A model generated the notes under the pieces. That model ran no database searches. It saw nothing but the letters and a program-made list of their open reading frames with translations, and was not told the origin of the DNA. Made by a program: the position numbers and the translations under genes. A DNA stretch of 64,000 nucleotides from Fragilariopsis cylindrus CCMP1102. Lineage: Eukaryota; Bacillariophyta; Bacillariophyceae; Bacillariales; Bacillariaceae. The DNA is taken from contig FMBT01000314.1 in NCBI GenBank assembly GCA_900095095.1, positions 248,001 to 312,000 of the forward strand. Reading direction: 5' to 3'. Positions 10,768 through 21,750 of this stretch are shown here, piece after piece (within the stretch, counting starts at the first letter, position 1; each line of letters opens with the position of its first letter).

Positions 10768-12786
10768 CTTGATTTATTGATTTGATTGTTATTGATGATT
10801 GATTGATTTAATTTATTGTATTCGGTTTGGAATGTGATAGAATAAGTTTTATGAGATAGGGTGTACTATTGTAACAGTTTAGTGTGAAGAATAAAAATAA
10901 AAATCAAAAAAAAAACACTATCGCACAATTACCACGATAAAAGATCATAGATGTTACGTTACTTTGCCGTACTTACTTTTTTACAGTGCGTTAATGTAAG
11001 AAACAACATCAACGACGACGAAAAATTGTACCATCGTGCTACGTAGGTTTCCTACGTAGCTGTGGCAACGCGGAGCTGGAAAGCGATGAGGTGGAGTTGT
11101 AAGTAATATACCGTATATATAAACCGTATTCGCAGTGAATAATGTATGAGCCATGTATTTTTGGCTGAACATTGCATTAAATAGTGCATTGAATACGATA
11201 AGTAATGCAAAGAAAAATGCCTTGAGGCTTATATGTCTTGTAAGTAATGTTCAATATATATGGCTATTATTAAGTATTAGGATTAATCGTGTTTTAGTAT
11301 ACTTCGACTCGTCGCTTCAAAATGCGAATGTTGAAGTTTTTCCTCAGGAGTAGGCATATATTTATATTAGCGCTTCTCTTTTATATAGGTATAAAATTTG
11401 GATCAATCGTGTTTCTTATACCCGTGACTAGCGCGATGGTAGTCGTCATATTATGACTTCCATCATCGCGCTCAAGACTAACTTGTAAATAGATGCAGAT
11501 CAGGAGTAACTGTAAAAACGAATTGACTTGTGACCTCAATTACTTATCGTTCCACAAAAAGGAGAAGGTGACAAGACATTATTAATGTTGACAATTCTAG
11601 TCGTCGTTTGACAGTCGTTATAATTGCGTGCGAATATCATCCGTTCCCATCGCATTAGGGGCAATATGGTGACCGGCGAGTTGGAGGCCTTTTTTGTTTG
11701 ATAAGTAATTACTGAAATACGTGTAAGAACAACAACTATCAATAAAATCGTTCGATACTACTGTTTAAAATCCAAGCAGAAGTTTAGGGGCAATTGAAAC
11801 TAATTAGAATAAGAAAGAATCGTACCGTATTATGCAGTGGCGTTTCGATTGCTTCTTTCTTCTTCCTTAAAAATATCGAATGAAGTCAACAATAATTCAA
11901 TTTCGAAATAGGAAGATTCATCGAATCGAATCGAATCATCAATCTACTTCGCCCAATTTACGAGGCACTATGTCTACCTATGCGACCTACATAATATATA
12001 TGGTCCTATGAGTACTATGACTAGTCCCTAATGATTGTTGTTCAATGTTGTTGACTGATTGTTGATGATGGTGAAGGTCAACCTGTGTGAGGAATCTGCG
12101 ATTATTAGTATTTGATACTGGAATTGCATTGTATGCATCGTTGTAATGATGATTGTGAGACAGAGTTAGTAGTGAGACAGGGTTCGTTGTGTCAAATCAC
12201 ATATCTGATTGTTGTGTACAATATATAATGTTTCTTGCCATTATTTAGTTTGTGGCATCTATGTATTTTGGACATTGTCGTTCTATGTTCAACAGAATGG
12301 GATGGATTGGTTCGTTGTTAAGATGGTTGTGAAACCTGGATATATTGTTTGTCACTTTTAATTTCAAAGTTGATATTATTCTTACATACAAAAATAATAA
12401 TATAATATATTCTTATAAGATATGCAACTGTTTATCCACCTCTATTCTACTCTCCTCTCCCATCTTGATGAGAAATTCTCTTTTTATAAGATATATGTAA
12501 CTAGTATTATTAGAGTTGAGCAGAACAAACCACCATTCAACTATAGAAACCTTATACATACACATACATGTACAAATTTAATGCAATCCCAATGTTATCA
12601 TTATTTTCTAATCCGATCCGATCCAATCCAACCAAAGTCCCTGTGGTAATTTCTCTTTATATGTTCTTGCACCCTTCATTCAGAGACGTGTGGTGGTACA
12701 TAGTAGCATCCTGTGTATGCCATCCTGGTACAATACTTCAGGACACACTTACTGACTATGAATGAATGATTGTGGTGTATTTTAGG
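10768..12786. other. Gene-free region with two hairpins
   Basis: No supported coding frame is visible. A perfect 9-bp inverted repeat (CTACGTAGG-TTT-CCTACGTAG) lies at 11039-11060. A longer imperfect hairpin around AGCGCGATGGTAGTCGTCAT lies at 11426-11471. Short open frames here have no recognisable motifs. Confidence 0.5.
11426..11471. repeat. Imperfect inverted repeat (hairpin)
   Basis: The two arms begin and end with GCGCGATG and CATCGCGC and continue inward through GTCGTCAT and ATGAC with a few mismatches around a short ATT loop. It might be part of an expressed RNA or a MITE relic; nothing else supports a function. Confidence 0.5.
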
Positions 12787-12867
12787 CAAAATAAATGTCA
12801 CCCAAACAATGATGTCTAGGTTTGCTTTATTTTAGTCTTTTAATTCATTCAACAAGCATACTGTGTA

Positions 12868-12898
<31 letters not shown>

Positions 12899-13053
12899 AT
12901 GCAGTACACACATAGTATATATATATTCTCCAGCAAACTGCAGATATCACAAGAAACACTGACCATGATATTATTATTGGGTGTGATCTTGACAAGATGT
13001 TTTGCTGGAATCTACTACATTCTATTCATACTGACTGTACAGTACCTTACAAC
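12787..13053 (+). repeat. Inverted copy of the LTR-like repeat B
   Basis: The + strand here matches the - strand of 8029-8300 over most of its length. It shares GTCACCCAAA, the AATTCATTCAACAAGCATACT stretch, a (TG)n run at 12872-12898, TTCTCCAGCAAACTGCAGATA and a CAACA end. It is therefore a 5'-truncated copy in the opposite orientation, about 4.5 kb away, resembling a truncated solo LTR. Confidence 0.75.
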
Positions 13054-13767
13054 ATTAGTTCTTACCATACTATAAAAGATTTTAGGTGCTATTTTGGGAA
13101 TAACATAAATGGGCGACCAGAACAACCTTTTAGGGATCTCACAAATAATAGTTAATTAAAATCACCTCTTTCCCCCAAACTAAAAGCACCTTGAGTCTTC
13201 AGAAAGGCATGTTCCTAGTTAATTATTGCAGCTACTAATTTTGCTAGAGAAACTTTTTCCAGAAAATAAAGTTATGAAACCCATTATATGTTTAATCCTT
13301 ACATGTCTGCAGGACGACATTGGTAAACAGGGGTTTTCTTTCTTCACCAAGGGCCAAAAATGAATTTGGACCTATATTAGCTGTAAAAATCCATTAACAT
13401 TTATTTTGCACGAGGTGTACCATGTGAACCAGAGGCCCTATTAACGGGAGCTTTATTTATTTTATGAATATGTGTGTGTATGTTCCTGTCAAAATTGGTG
13501 TGGGATCATTTTCCATTCAACAGTAACTATTTTAGTACCGTCCTTGATTGGTTTTTGTGCGTTCATTTTGGGAACCAGGGGTAAACTGCAATTGCATCCA
13601 AAGTAATGGTGGGTTGGGATGATAATGCTTCCCATTCACAAGTGATATGTCCTAGTGAGGACAGTAAATCAATTCTGTGTTCCAATTTACCTGGTTGCAT
13701 CTTTAAATATTGAAATGTATGTATTTTGGACCATACAATTTTTGATAAGAAATGAACCACAAACTGT
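13054..13767. other. Gene-free region before the tandem array
   Basis: I see no coding frame with a recognisable motif and no RNA gene. The sequence leads into the 188-bp array. Confidence 0.4.
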
Positions 13768-14555
13768 CTCATTTGAAAGGGTTGCACAAGACAACACCAG
13801 ATGGGTCAGGTGCACAAATATAAACATAGTATACTAGAACATTGAGTTTGCCTCCTACAACTTTTTTTTCTTGTGGTTGCGGAATGAAATTCATTTTGCT
13901 GTTGTGGAAGGCACAGAAATAACATGATTTTCAATCAACATTAACAACAAAAGATCTCATTTGAAAGGGTTACAGAGGACAATACCAGCTGGGTCAGGTG
14001 CACTAGCATCCACATAGAGTACTAGAAATTATGTTTGCCTCCTATAACTTTTGTGTTCTTGTATTAGGGGAATGATATTCATTCTGCTGTTGTGGAAGGC
14101 ACAGAAATAACATAATTTTCAATCAACATTAACATAAAAATTTCTCATTTGAAAGGGTTACAAAGGACAACACCAGCTGGGTCAGGTGCACTAGCATCCA
14201 CATAGAGTACTAGAAATTATATTTGCCTCCTATAACTTTTCTGTTCTTGTATTAGGGGAATGATATTCATTCTGCTGTTGTGGAAGGCACAGAAATAACA
14301 TGATTTTCAATCAACATTAACAACAAAAGATCTCATTTGAAAGGGTTACAGAGGACAAGCATCCACATAGAGTACTAGAAATTGTATTTGCCTTCTATAA
14401 CTTTTCTGTTCTTGTGGTAGGGGAATGATATTCATTTTGTTGTTGTGGAAGGCACACACAAATAACATGATTTTCATTCAACATTAACATCAAAAATTCT
14501 CATTTGAAAGGGTTACAGAAGACAACACCAGCTGGGTCAGGTGCACTAGCATCAA
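13768..14555 (+). repeat. 188-bp tandem repeat, four units plus a partial fifth
   Basis: The anchor CTCATTTGAAAGGGTT occurs at 13768, 13956, 14144, 14332 and 14499. The first three spacings are exactly 188 bp. The fourth is 167 bp because that unit lacks about 21 bp around CACCAGCTGGGTCAGG. Each unit also holds GTACTAGAAATT, TTGCCTCCTATAACTTTT and GGAAGGCACAGAAATAACAT. The fifth unit stops near 14555. Similarity between units is high, so the array is fairly young. No frame runs through it. Confidence 0.92.
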
Positions 14556-15575
14556 TCATACCCATACTTACAAGGTCCTCATAATGTTTAGGTTTCTATG
14601 GAGGTTATGAAGGTATAGGGATGCATTAACCTCAAAATGGGCCATTTAGGCCCCAAAACAGGGTTTTCCACTTTTGTGCTCACCTAATGCTGGATCATCA
14701 ACACAAAGCACCAAGAGTAAGCACTCTTTGGTATATATAGTGCACTCCGTCCATATATTTTGGGATGATTCACCTTTTTGAGTGTACTGTATGTCCACAA
14801 AACACTACAAATTGGCCATTTGCACCATTTTGGGGGGTTCTTTGGAGTGTGCTGTGTGTGTGTGAGCCTACATGTTGAGATACCAGTAGTTTTACAAGAC
14901 TAAGGAATGATACAGTTCTCCATCCAATAGGTCAATTTTAAACTTCATAGTTTAATTTTCCAAACAAACGACTTTTTAGGTGTATATACTTGATGCTAAA
15001 GTTGTTATTATATACTACACTAACAAATACTAGTAAAATTTGGGCATGATTTAGCTTTTATATTAATGACTGTTTCCACGCGGAGATTTATTCAATGCTT
15101 TTCGACAGATCCAATATTTGAGGGCCCAAAAATATCATGTATTTTGGTACATTCATTTACACTCCCCCCGAACGTATTCGTCCCCCAAAAGGGCCATATA
15201 AAACATATAAATAAGCACTGGTATGATCATACGGTATGAAGATGATAGTAAAGACGAGGAGATACAAAAAAAATAAGAACAACAACAAACGAACAACGAA
15301 CACAACATACTGGAAAATTGTTTCTACTACTGCTAGCGGTTCTATACTATTACTATCATCCTTTTGCATCACATCATTCGTTCTCATTACATTGTAGCTA
15401 GCTATGAAATAATAGCACGTTCGACTGGTCAAAGTAGTTAAATTTTCAAATTATAAACTATGACTATATTACTCGTTGCTCCTACTGTCTTTGTCTTTGT
15501 ATGTGTGTTTGTTTGTGTTGTTGATATAGATCTTTATTCTTGCAAATAATTGATGCTGTTAATGTTAATGTGTCG
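14556..15575. other. Gene-free region with a dispersed repeat
   Basis: No gene is visible. The stretch near 15001-15056 (TTATTATATACTACACTAAC onwards to GGGCATGATTTAG) recurs at about 43833-43888 with few changes, so it belongs to a dispersed repeat. Confidence 0.55.
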
Positions 15576-17753
15576 TTAATGCTGCTGCTTCTGCTGTTGT
15601 TGTTGCTGATGCTGATGCTGCTGTTGTTGTAACAAAACTAATATTCGATGACGATCAATTCTTCGTTGTTCCATTTGATGTTGTATTTGCATTTGTATTT
15701 GATGTAGACTGTATTTACAACGAATATTATGATGCAGTTGCTGTTCCGATAACGATGACAATACACCAACACCAACATCACCATCCTCCCCCATTATACC
15801 ACCACCTGCTGCGGCGGCTCGTCGTCCAGCAATACCATGAAAAGATATGGCGGTATCATCACGGATATTACTACCGCCAATAATCCTTTGGTTGTGGTTG
15901 TGATTGTGATTGGGATGATTCGTCCCTAAGAAACCATCACTGCCTTCTCCTGCCATCATCAATGTTGTTAGTGGGAACGATGATGCTGATAATGTATTAT
16001 CATAATTATTTTTAATACGATTGAAAGAATGATGATTGAGTAAATGATTATTGTTGTTCATGATACTATTGTTTTTGTTAATAGTATTGTTGGCTACTGT
16101 TGCTGCAGTAGGAGGAGTATCAATAGTCGATAAACCACCACAATCATTAAATGGTCGTGGTTCTAATGGAAGACTTCTTGATGATAGCACTACTGATGGC
16201 AGTATTGTAGTGCGCAAACTGGGCATACCGGATACTCTATGATTCGGTGATGATGGTGTTGTCATCATAATCTCATCCTCAACACCATCGTCATAGAAAC
16301 CTTGATGTTTACTATTCAGGTTTTTCGATTGTTGTTGCTGTTGTTGTTGCAATGTTTGTTCAGGTTGTTGCCAATTATACATCATATTACTACCACCACC
16401 ACCACCACCGTCATTATTATTGTCATCGTTTCGAATAGCTGTGGTAGCTGTAGCTGTACAATACAAAGAGGATCGGTTAGTATTACTTCGTACCGACTGT
16501 TGTTGTTGTGGCTGTGGCTGTTGCGTTTGTTGAACTGCTGACGTCATTGTTGATGAAGCAGCAACATTTGCCGTTGCCGTATTATTATTTTCAATAATTG
16601 ATTTCCATTTCTTATAAACGATACAATTTCTTTTAATGTGTCCAATAAGTTCTAATTCTGATTTGTATTTCTTACAACAACCACGACATTCCCATGGCAT
16701 AGTTCCGTCCATTGATTTTTGTTTTAAGAAATCAATTTCTAATTCTCTTTTTTGTTGAGCTTTTGGTTTCCATTGTTTATACACATCACATGTACGTTTT
16801 ATATGGCCGATTAGACCTAATTCAGATCTGTACGTCTTGGAACAACCACGGCATATCCAAGTTGATTTATCATCTGATTGTGATATGAATAGACCAATTT
16901 CAAAATCTCTTTTTTCTTCAGCTTTTGTCTTCCTACCAGCATTATATTCTAATCGTTTCTGATCTTGTATCTCAATTGGTAATTCTTTTAGTCTGATGAT
17001 TTTCCTTTGATATGATTTCTTTGCACGTAATCGTGCCTTCATTGCAAAAGATAATGCTTTGCTATCGTTCGATAATGCTACTGTTGCGACGCTGACACTT
17101 CTTGCCCTTACTGGGGTACTATTAGTATCAACATCAACTACTGCCATCACCGCCGCAATACTAGCAGCAGCAGGAACAATAATGCCATCGTTCGTATTCG
17201 AATTTGCGTTCGATGATAATATAGTCAATGGAACAACAATCAATGATTTATTGAGTGGTTGCTGCTGCTTCCGCTGCAGTTTTGATGGTTGCTTCTGGTT
17301 ATCGATCGTTGGTCCATACAGTGACATGTAGTCATGTGAAACATTCACATTCACATGGTGAACATTCACGTCTTCTTCTTCTTCTTCTTCTTCTTCTTCT
17401 TCTTCTTCTTCTTCCATATCAACATTGATTTCTTGAGACAAGAATCCAGTAGCTTTAGCAGTAGCAGTAGCAGTAGTAGTAGCAGTAGTAGCGGATGAGA
17501 AATTATTTGGATCGTGGATTTTTCCACTACCAGGAATATGACTTCCGGTACGATCCGGTAAAACCACTCCGGTGGTTGCAGTGGCAGTGGTAGTGGCAGA
17601 TGAGACGATGGTGCATTCTACTACGATGGCATTATTATCGTTTTTCCTATTACTAAATTTTCTTTTGTACATTGGATGAGTTTTTGATAATGATGATGAT
17701 AATGATAATGATTGCATAATAATATTAATAATAATAGTGAGGAAAAAACACAC
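15576..17753 (-). CDS. C2HC zinc-finger protein with two fingers, low-complexity flanks
   Basis: The protein has 725 residues from 17753, or 713 if the second Met (MQSLSLSSS, 17717) is used. An N-terminal acidic run of about 15 Glu is followed by HDYMSLY at residues 141-147. A basic conserved block near 235-285 contains MKARLRAKKSYQRK and IRLKELP. Two zinc fingers follow near 300 and 352, each of the pattern W-x-C-x2-C-x12-H-x4-C-x-V-Y-K-x-W-K, for example CRGCSKTYRSELGLIGHIKR. The C-terminal half is rich in Asn, Gln and His. The basic block plus fingers suggest nucleic-acid binding in the nucleus, but I do not know a named family. The gene at 19074-20870 is a clear paralog in the same orientation with a single finger. 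A homopolymer-rich coding sequence that still stays open argues that the gene is functional. Confidence 0.8.
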   Translation of the reverse strand: MCFFLTIIINIIMQSLSLSSSLSKTHPMYKRKFSNRKNDNNAIVVECTIVSSATTTATATTGVVLPDRTGSHIPGSGKIHDPNNFSSATTATTTATATAKATGFLSQEINVDMEEEEEEEEEEEEEEDVNVHHVNVNVSHDYMSLYGPTIDNQKQPSKLQRKQQQPLNKSLIVVPLTILSSNANSNTNDGIIVPAAASIAAVMAVVDVDTNSTPVRARSVSVATVALSNDSKALSFAMKARLRAKKSYQRKIIRLKELPIEIQDQKRLEYNAGRKTKAEEKRDFEIGLFISQSDDKSTWICRGCSKTYRSELGLIGHIKRTCDVYKQWKPKAQQKRELEIDFLKQKSMDGTMPWECRGCCKKYKSELELIGHIKRNCIVYKKWKSIIENNNTATANVAASSTMTSAVQQTQQPQPQQQQSVRSNTNRSSLYCTATATTAIRNDDNNNDGGGGGGSNMMYNWQQPEQTLQQQQQQQSKNLNSKHQGFYDDGVEDEIMMTTPSSPNHRVSGMPSLRTTILPSVVLSSRSLPLEPRPFNDCGGLSTIDTPPTAATVANNTINKNNSIMNNNNHLLNHHSFNRIKNNYDNTLSASSFPLTTLMMAGEGSDGFLGTNHPNHNHNHNQRIIGGSNIRDDTAISFHGIAGRRAAAAGGGIMGEDGDVGVGVLSSLSEQQLHHNIRCKYSLHQIQMQIQHQMEQRRIDRHRILVLLQQQQHQHQQQQQQKQQH

Positions 17754-19073
17754 TTTATTAGAACTGTAATACTTTGTTTCTTATTCCAGTTACGGTAGAC
17801 TTGTGAATACTCGTGCGTATTAGTTTTGTCCCTTCTTTCTCTTCTTTTTCCTTATTCTTTTTTGTTCTTTCTGATTCGATTTGTCTGATTTGTATGGTTA
17901 TCTGGTACTTGTAATGAATACACAGTCGTATCGGCGAAGATAGTATTTATTGTTGTTCGAGAAGAACGCTTATATTTTGTGAGGGTTATCTACGTAAAGA
18001 GGACCATATATGCTGCATGACGTATTATTGTTTAATCAATCCTTCGATTGTTCTATTAGAAAGTTAATTAAGAGAGTATTTTTATCAAAGAAGGAGAGAA
18101 TCATATAGCGCGCGATAGTTAAAATTCAACTATTCAATCATCCATCTTTCGATTGTGTTCTACTGTAATAGAAAAATAGTTAGGGTATATATTTATTATG
18201 ACGAGGATGTAAGGATGAAGTTCAATATAATATTATTTATGGGAATATAATATTATTTATGGGGCTACATTAATTCGCGTGTAGGGTATTCATCACCTTT
18301 ACGTCACGTATTGCTATTTTAATTTTCGAACCGCGGTACGGGTTGTAGTTGTATAATTAAAATAATATTCGACACGAGGAAATATCCCGTTGTATCACAT
18401 TCTGACCTATGTGTGTTTTCTAATTAATCGCTATTTGAAGTGCTAGAGTGAAGAAATGAGATCAGGAGAACACACAATAACAGGCCATTGTGCTTAATGG
18501 CCTATTATTAACAGGCTTCAATGTATTATTCGCTTATCTCCCTTCTCATTTACGATTGATTTAACGCAACTGGCGCGACTGAAAAATCACGCGCACCATA
18601 ATCATTATCGATTAAAACTTGTCGCACTTGTTGGCTTGCTTAATTAATAAATACAACTGCCACTAAAAGCTACTGTAATTAGTACCTACAAAGTTTAAGA
18701 AGACGACCAAGTTTGTAGTCCTAATATTATTTGAGAGGAATGCAGATAATATAAATTCAACAGAAAAAAAAAATCATAATAAATATATGTATATAGCCTA
18801 TTTGAATATAAGTCCTATTATTATAATATATTAGAATAACGATAATCCCTCATCGTCATTTGATTCCTCCTACTGTGGGTTGGTATTGTTAGTAGTTCCT
18901 TTTCCGTTTGTGTTTCTTAACTCATATACGAAGTTATCTTTTTCTCAATTAGCAACTTAGATCGGCGTCCGTGTCCGAGTCAGTCATCATTCGAAAGAAT
19001 GGGTGCCATCGCATCGCATCCTTCTAACGCAACGCATCCGAGAGAGCGCTTCTTGAGTACTCGTGATATTACT
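17754..19073. other. Spacer between the two zinc-finger paralogs
   Basis: No gene is seen. Small features are a 17-bp tandem duplication (AATATAATATTATTTATGGG) near 18226-18262 and a perfect 8-bp hairpin AGGCCATT-GTGCTT-AATGGCCT near 18482-18503. The upstream region of the 15576-17753 gene lies here. Confidence 0.45.
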
Positions 19074-20870
19074 TCAACTATTATTTGTTGTAACGTTTCT
19101 TCTTCTTTCCCCAAAACGAAGTTGTTGCTGTTGCTGTTGCTGATGCTGATGCTGTTGCTGATTTAAATTCTGTTCCCGATGATTATCGTATTCCAGTTGT
19201 AACATCGATGATGATCCTCCTAATGTTGGTGTTGCTAGTAAAATCGAACTCATTGAATCTAAACTATACCTTGATGAAGCTGATGATGCTGCTGCCCGCG
19301 CCATCGACGGCATTATTGGAGGTGATGTCATTGATGAACTTGCTATTGTATTACCAGCAGCTGATAATGACTTTGTTGATAATGGTGGAGGTGGTATTGG
19401 TGTTGGTATTGTCGTCAACCCCATCGACATATAATCCTTCTCCTGCTGCTGCTGCTGCTGCTGTAACAATACTAATCTTCGATGACGATCCACAACTTGT
19501 TGTTGTAATTGATGCTGATGTTGATGGTATTGATGATGTTGAATTTCTCGCTGCTGCTGCTGTTGCTGCTGATGTAGATATAGAGCAGCGGCAGCAGTGT
19601 TGTAATTATTATAATTGTCATTATGATGATTCACATAATGATGATGGTTCAAATTGCTGTTCATATTATTGTTACCATAACTGATTCCTCTTTCATCGAG
19701 AGCTGCTGCTATCGTTGCTGCCAACCCTCCACTACGTACCGATGCGAATCCGGTATTGTTAGTGTTAGTGTTAATATTGGCGATACTACTATCGTAGTTG
19801 TGGTTTTGGTAGGATGCTTCTGCTACTGCATCTGCTACTGCTGCTTGTAACATTTGTTGTCTACTACCATTATTTACTATAGTAGCAGCCGTTCTAGAAG
19901 CAGAAGCAACATAAGCAGCAGTAGCAGTAGCAGTAGCAGCAGTAGCAGCATAGTTCGGAGCACTAGCAGTAGTAGTTTCCAATATAACACGTTTCGTTTC
20001 TTTCCATTTCTTATAAACTTTACATGTTCTCTTAATATGTTGAATAAGTCCTAATTCAGATTTGCATGTTTGATTACAACCACGACATTTCCATGATTTG
20101 CATAATGATTCATCATCGACGCCATTGTCAGCGCCACTATTGTTATTACTATTACCATTGCCATCATTATCACCATCACCATTATCGCGATGACAAGGAC
20201 GCATTCCCTTTAAAAAACCAATCTGTAATTCACGTTTCTTTTCTGCTTTTGCTTTTCTACCAGCATTATATTTAATGCGTTTTTGTTCCTGTACAGCAAT
20301 TGGTAATTCTTTCAATCTTATTATCTTTCTTTGATAAGATTTCTTGGCACGTAATCTTGCTTTTTCGGCATGACTTATACCTGGTGGATACTTATGAATA
20401 TTAATACTACTACTATTATTCGAGTTCGAGCTCGAGTTCGAACCAATTGATGTAGCAGATTCTGATCGTTGTACTGCAATACTAGGAAGTGTATTATTAC
20501 CTTGTGGTTCAGCTTTAGTTTCACCTTCAGAAGACGACGAGGGTAGTGTCGTCTTCATCATCATAAGTCTAGCACGTTTATTAGTAGGTGAGGTATCACT
20601 CCTATTATCAACACATTCTTCTTTCGCATTATTATTATTCGGCAGCGGCCGTTTGGCAATACCGCTACTCGTGTAGTCGTTCGTCGATGATGATGATGAT
20701 GGAATGCTCTCTGGAGCAATTCTTTCTTCTTTCTTCTCCTTTATTACGGACAGTGATTCATCGCGTTCTGATGGTTGGTTTTGTTGATGAGAAACTGTTT
20801 CAGTTTGTCCACCATAATAAAGCGACATATAATCATGACAATACTCATTAGAAAAAGCACTGTTATTCAT
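19074..20870 (-). CDS. C2HC zinc-finger protein with one finger, paralog of its neighbour
   Basis: The protein has 598 residues starting MNNSAFSNEY. HDYMSLY lies at residues 12-18. The basic block near 165-215 (EKARLRAKKSYQRK, IRLKELP, YNAGRKAKAEKKREL) is almost the same as in the gene downstream. A single zinc finger near 258-282 reads CRGCNQTCKSELGLIQHIKR then TC, followed by KVYKKWK. A Asn/Gly/Asp-rich insert sits between the basic block and the finger, where the paralog has none. The C-terminal half is rich in Ala, Gln, Asn and Ser. A nuclear DNA- or RNA-binding role is likely but unproven. Tandem duplication followed by gain or loss of one finger best explains the pair. Confidence 0.8.
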   Translation of the reverse strand: MNNSAFSNEYCHDYMSLYYGGQTETVSHQQNQPSERDESLSVIKEKKEERIAPESIPSSSSSTNDYTSSGIAKRPLPNNNNAKEECVDNRSDTSPTNKRARLMMMKTTLPSSSSEGETKAEPQGNNTLPSIAVQRSESATSIGSNSSSNSNNSSSINIHKYPPGISHAEKARLRAKKSYQRKIIRLKELPIAVQEQKRIKYNAGRKAKAEKKRELQIGFLKGMRPCHRDNGDGDNDGNGNSNNNSGADNGVDDESLCKSWKCRGCNQTCKSELGLIQHIKRTCKVYKKWKETKRVILETTTASAPNYAATAATATATAAYVASASRTAATIVNNGSRQQMLQAAVADAVAEASYQNHNYDSSIANINTNTNNTGFASVRSGGLAATIAAALDERGISYGNNNMNSNLNHHHYVNHHNDNYNNYNTAAAALYLHQQQQQQQREIQHHQYHQHQHQLQQQVVDRHRRLVLLQQQQQQQEKDYMSMGLTTIPTPIPPPPLSTKSLSAAGNTIASSSMTSPPIMPSMARAAASSASSRYSLDSMSSILLATPTLGGSSSMLQLEYDNHREQNLNQQQHQHQQQQQQQLRFGERRRNVTTNNS

Positions 20871-21048
20871 ACTGTATTCTTATTTTCTTCTTCTTCCTTC
20901 AGAAATGAAAAAAGCGACTTGATTTGACTTGAAGATTCGAGTGAGTGAGTGAGTGAGTGAGTTAGTGGGTCACTCGTTGTTGGTTCTTTTACTGATTCTC
21001 TCTCTCTCTCTCTCTGTCGCTCGCTCTCGCTCTATGTATGTGTTACGA

Positions 21049-21750
21049 TTCCTCTCTCTCTCTCTGTCGCTCGCTCTCGCTCTATGTATGTGTTACGTTT
21101 CCTGCTTCCTTCTCTTCGTTCTTTCGTTTAATTGTCAATCTCTAGTAGCGGAGCAGCGAAAATAGTAGGGGGGGGGGGGGGGGGGGGTTGTTGTTGTGAA
21201 TGAATGACTCAATCAATCATAAATGAATACAATAGAAAAAGTCAACTCTTTCTTACAGGAGAATAAGTACAGTACTAGAAGAACGCGATTAGATTCGATT
21301 GCTTCGATCTCGCTGTACTAGTAATTACTACTAGCGTGCGACTTGACTTGTTGTTTGGTGGGATAAATAGATAGATCGTAGAGTTACATTAACAGTAGTG
21401 CCGTATTATGCGTTCTCTCTCTCTCTCTCTGTCGCTCGCTCTCGCTCTCGCTGTGTGGGTGTGTGTGTGGGTGTGGGTGTGTGGGTGTTACGATTTCTGC
21501 TTCCTTCTCTAGTATCGGAATGAGCGAAAATATGAAGTAGCAGGGGGGATGTTGGCTGTTGTGAATGAATGACTTAATCAATCGTAAATGAATACAGTAC
21601 AAAAAGTCAGCAAAGACGCGATTAGATTCAATTGGTTCGATCTCACTGTACGTAGTACTTTCTAATAGTGTGCGACTTGACTTGTTTTTTTTCTGGTGGG
21701 ATATATAGATCGTACTGTTACAGCTACAGTAGTGCCTTATTGTGCGTTTA
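21049..21750 (+). repeat. Tandem duplication of about 360 bp
   Basis: Two diverged copies lie at about 21049-21410 and 21412-21750. Shared blocks in order are CTCTCTCTGTCGCTCGCTCT, GCTTCCTTCTCT, GTGAATGAATGACT, GCGATTAGATTC, GTGCGACTTGACTTGTT and AGTAGTGCC. The TC-rich head is itself repeated once more just upstream, at 20996-21048. Confidence 0.8.
21168..21187 (+). repeat. G20 homopolymer
   Basis: There are twenty consecutive G in the first copy of the 360-bp duplication. The second copy has only a run of six G at the matching place (21543-21548), so the run expanded or shrank after duplication. Confidence 0.9.

Noticed and set aside
11426-11471. Hairpin as a tRNA or snRNA
   Set aside because: It is one long imperfect stem without cloverleaf arms or RNA polymerase III boxes that I could recognise.
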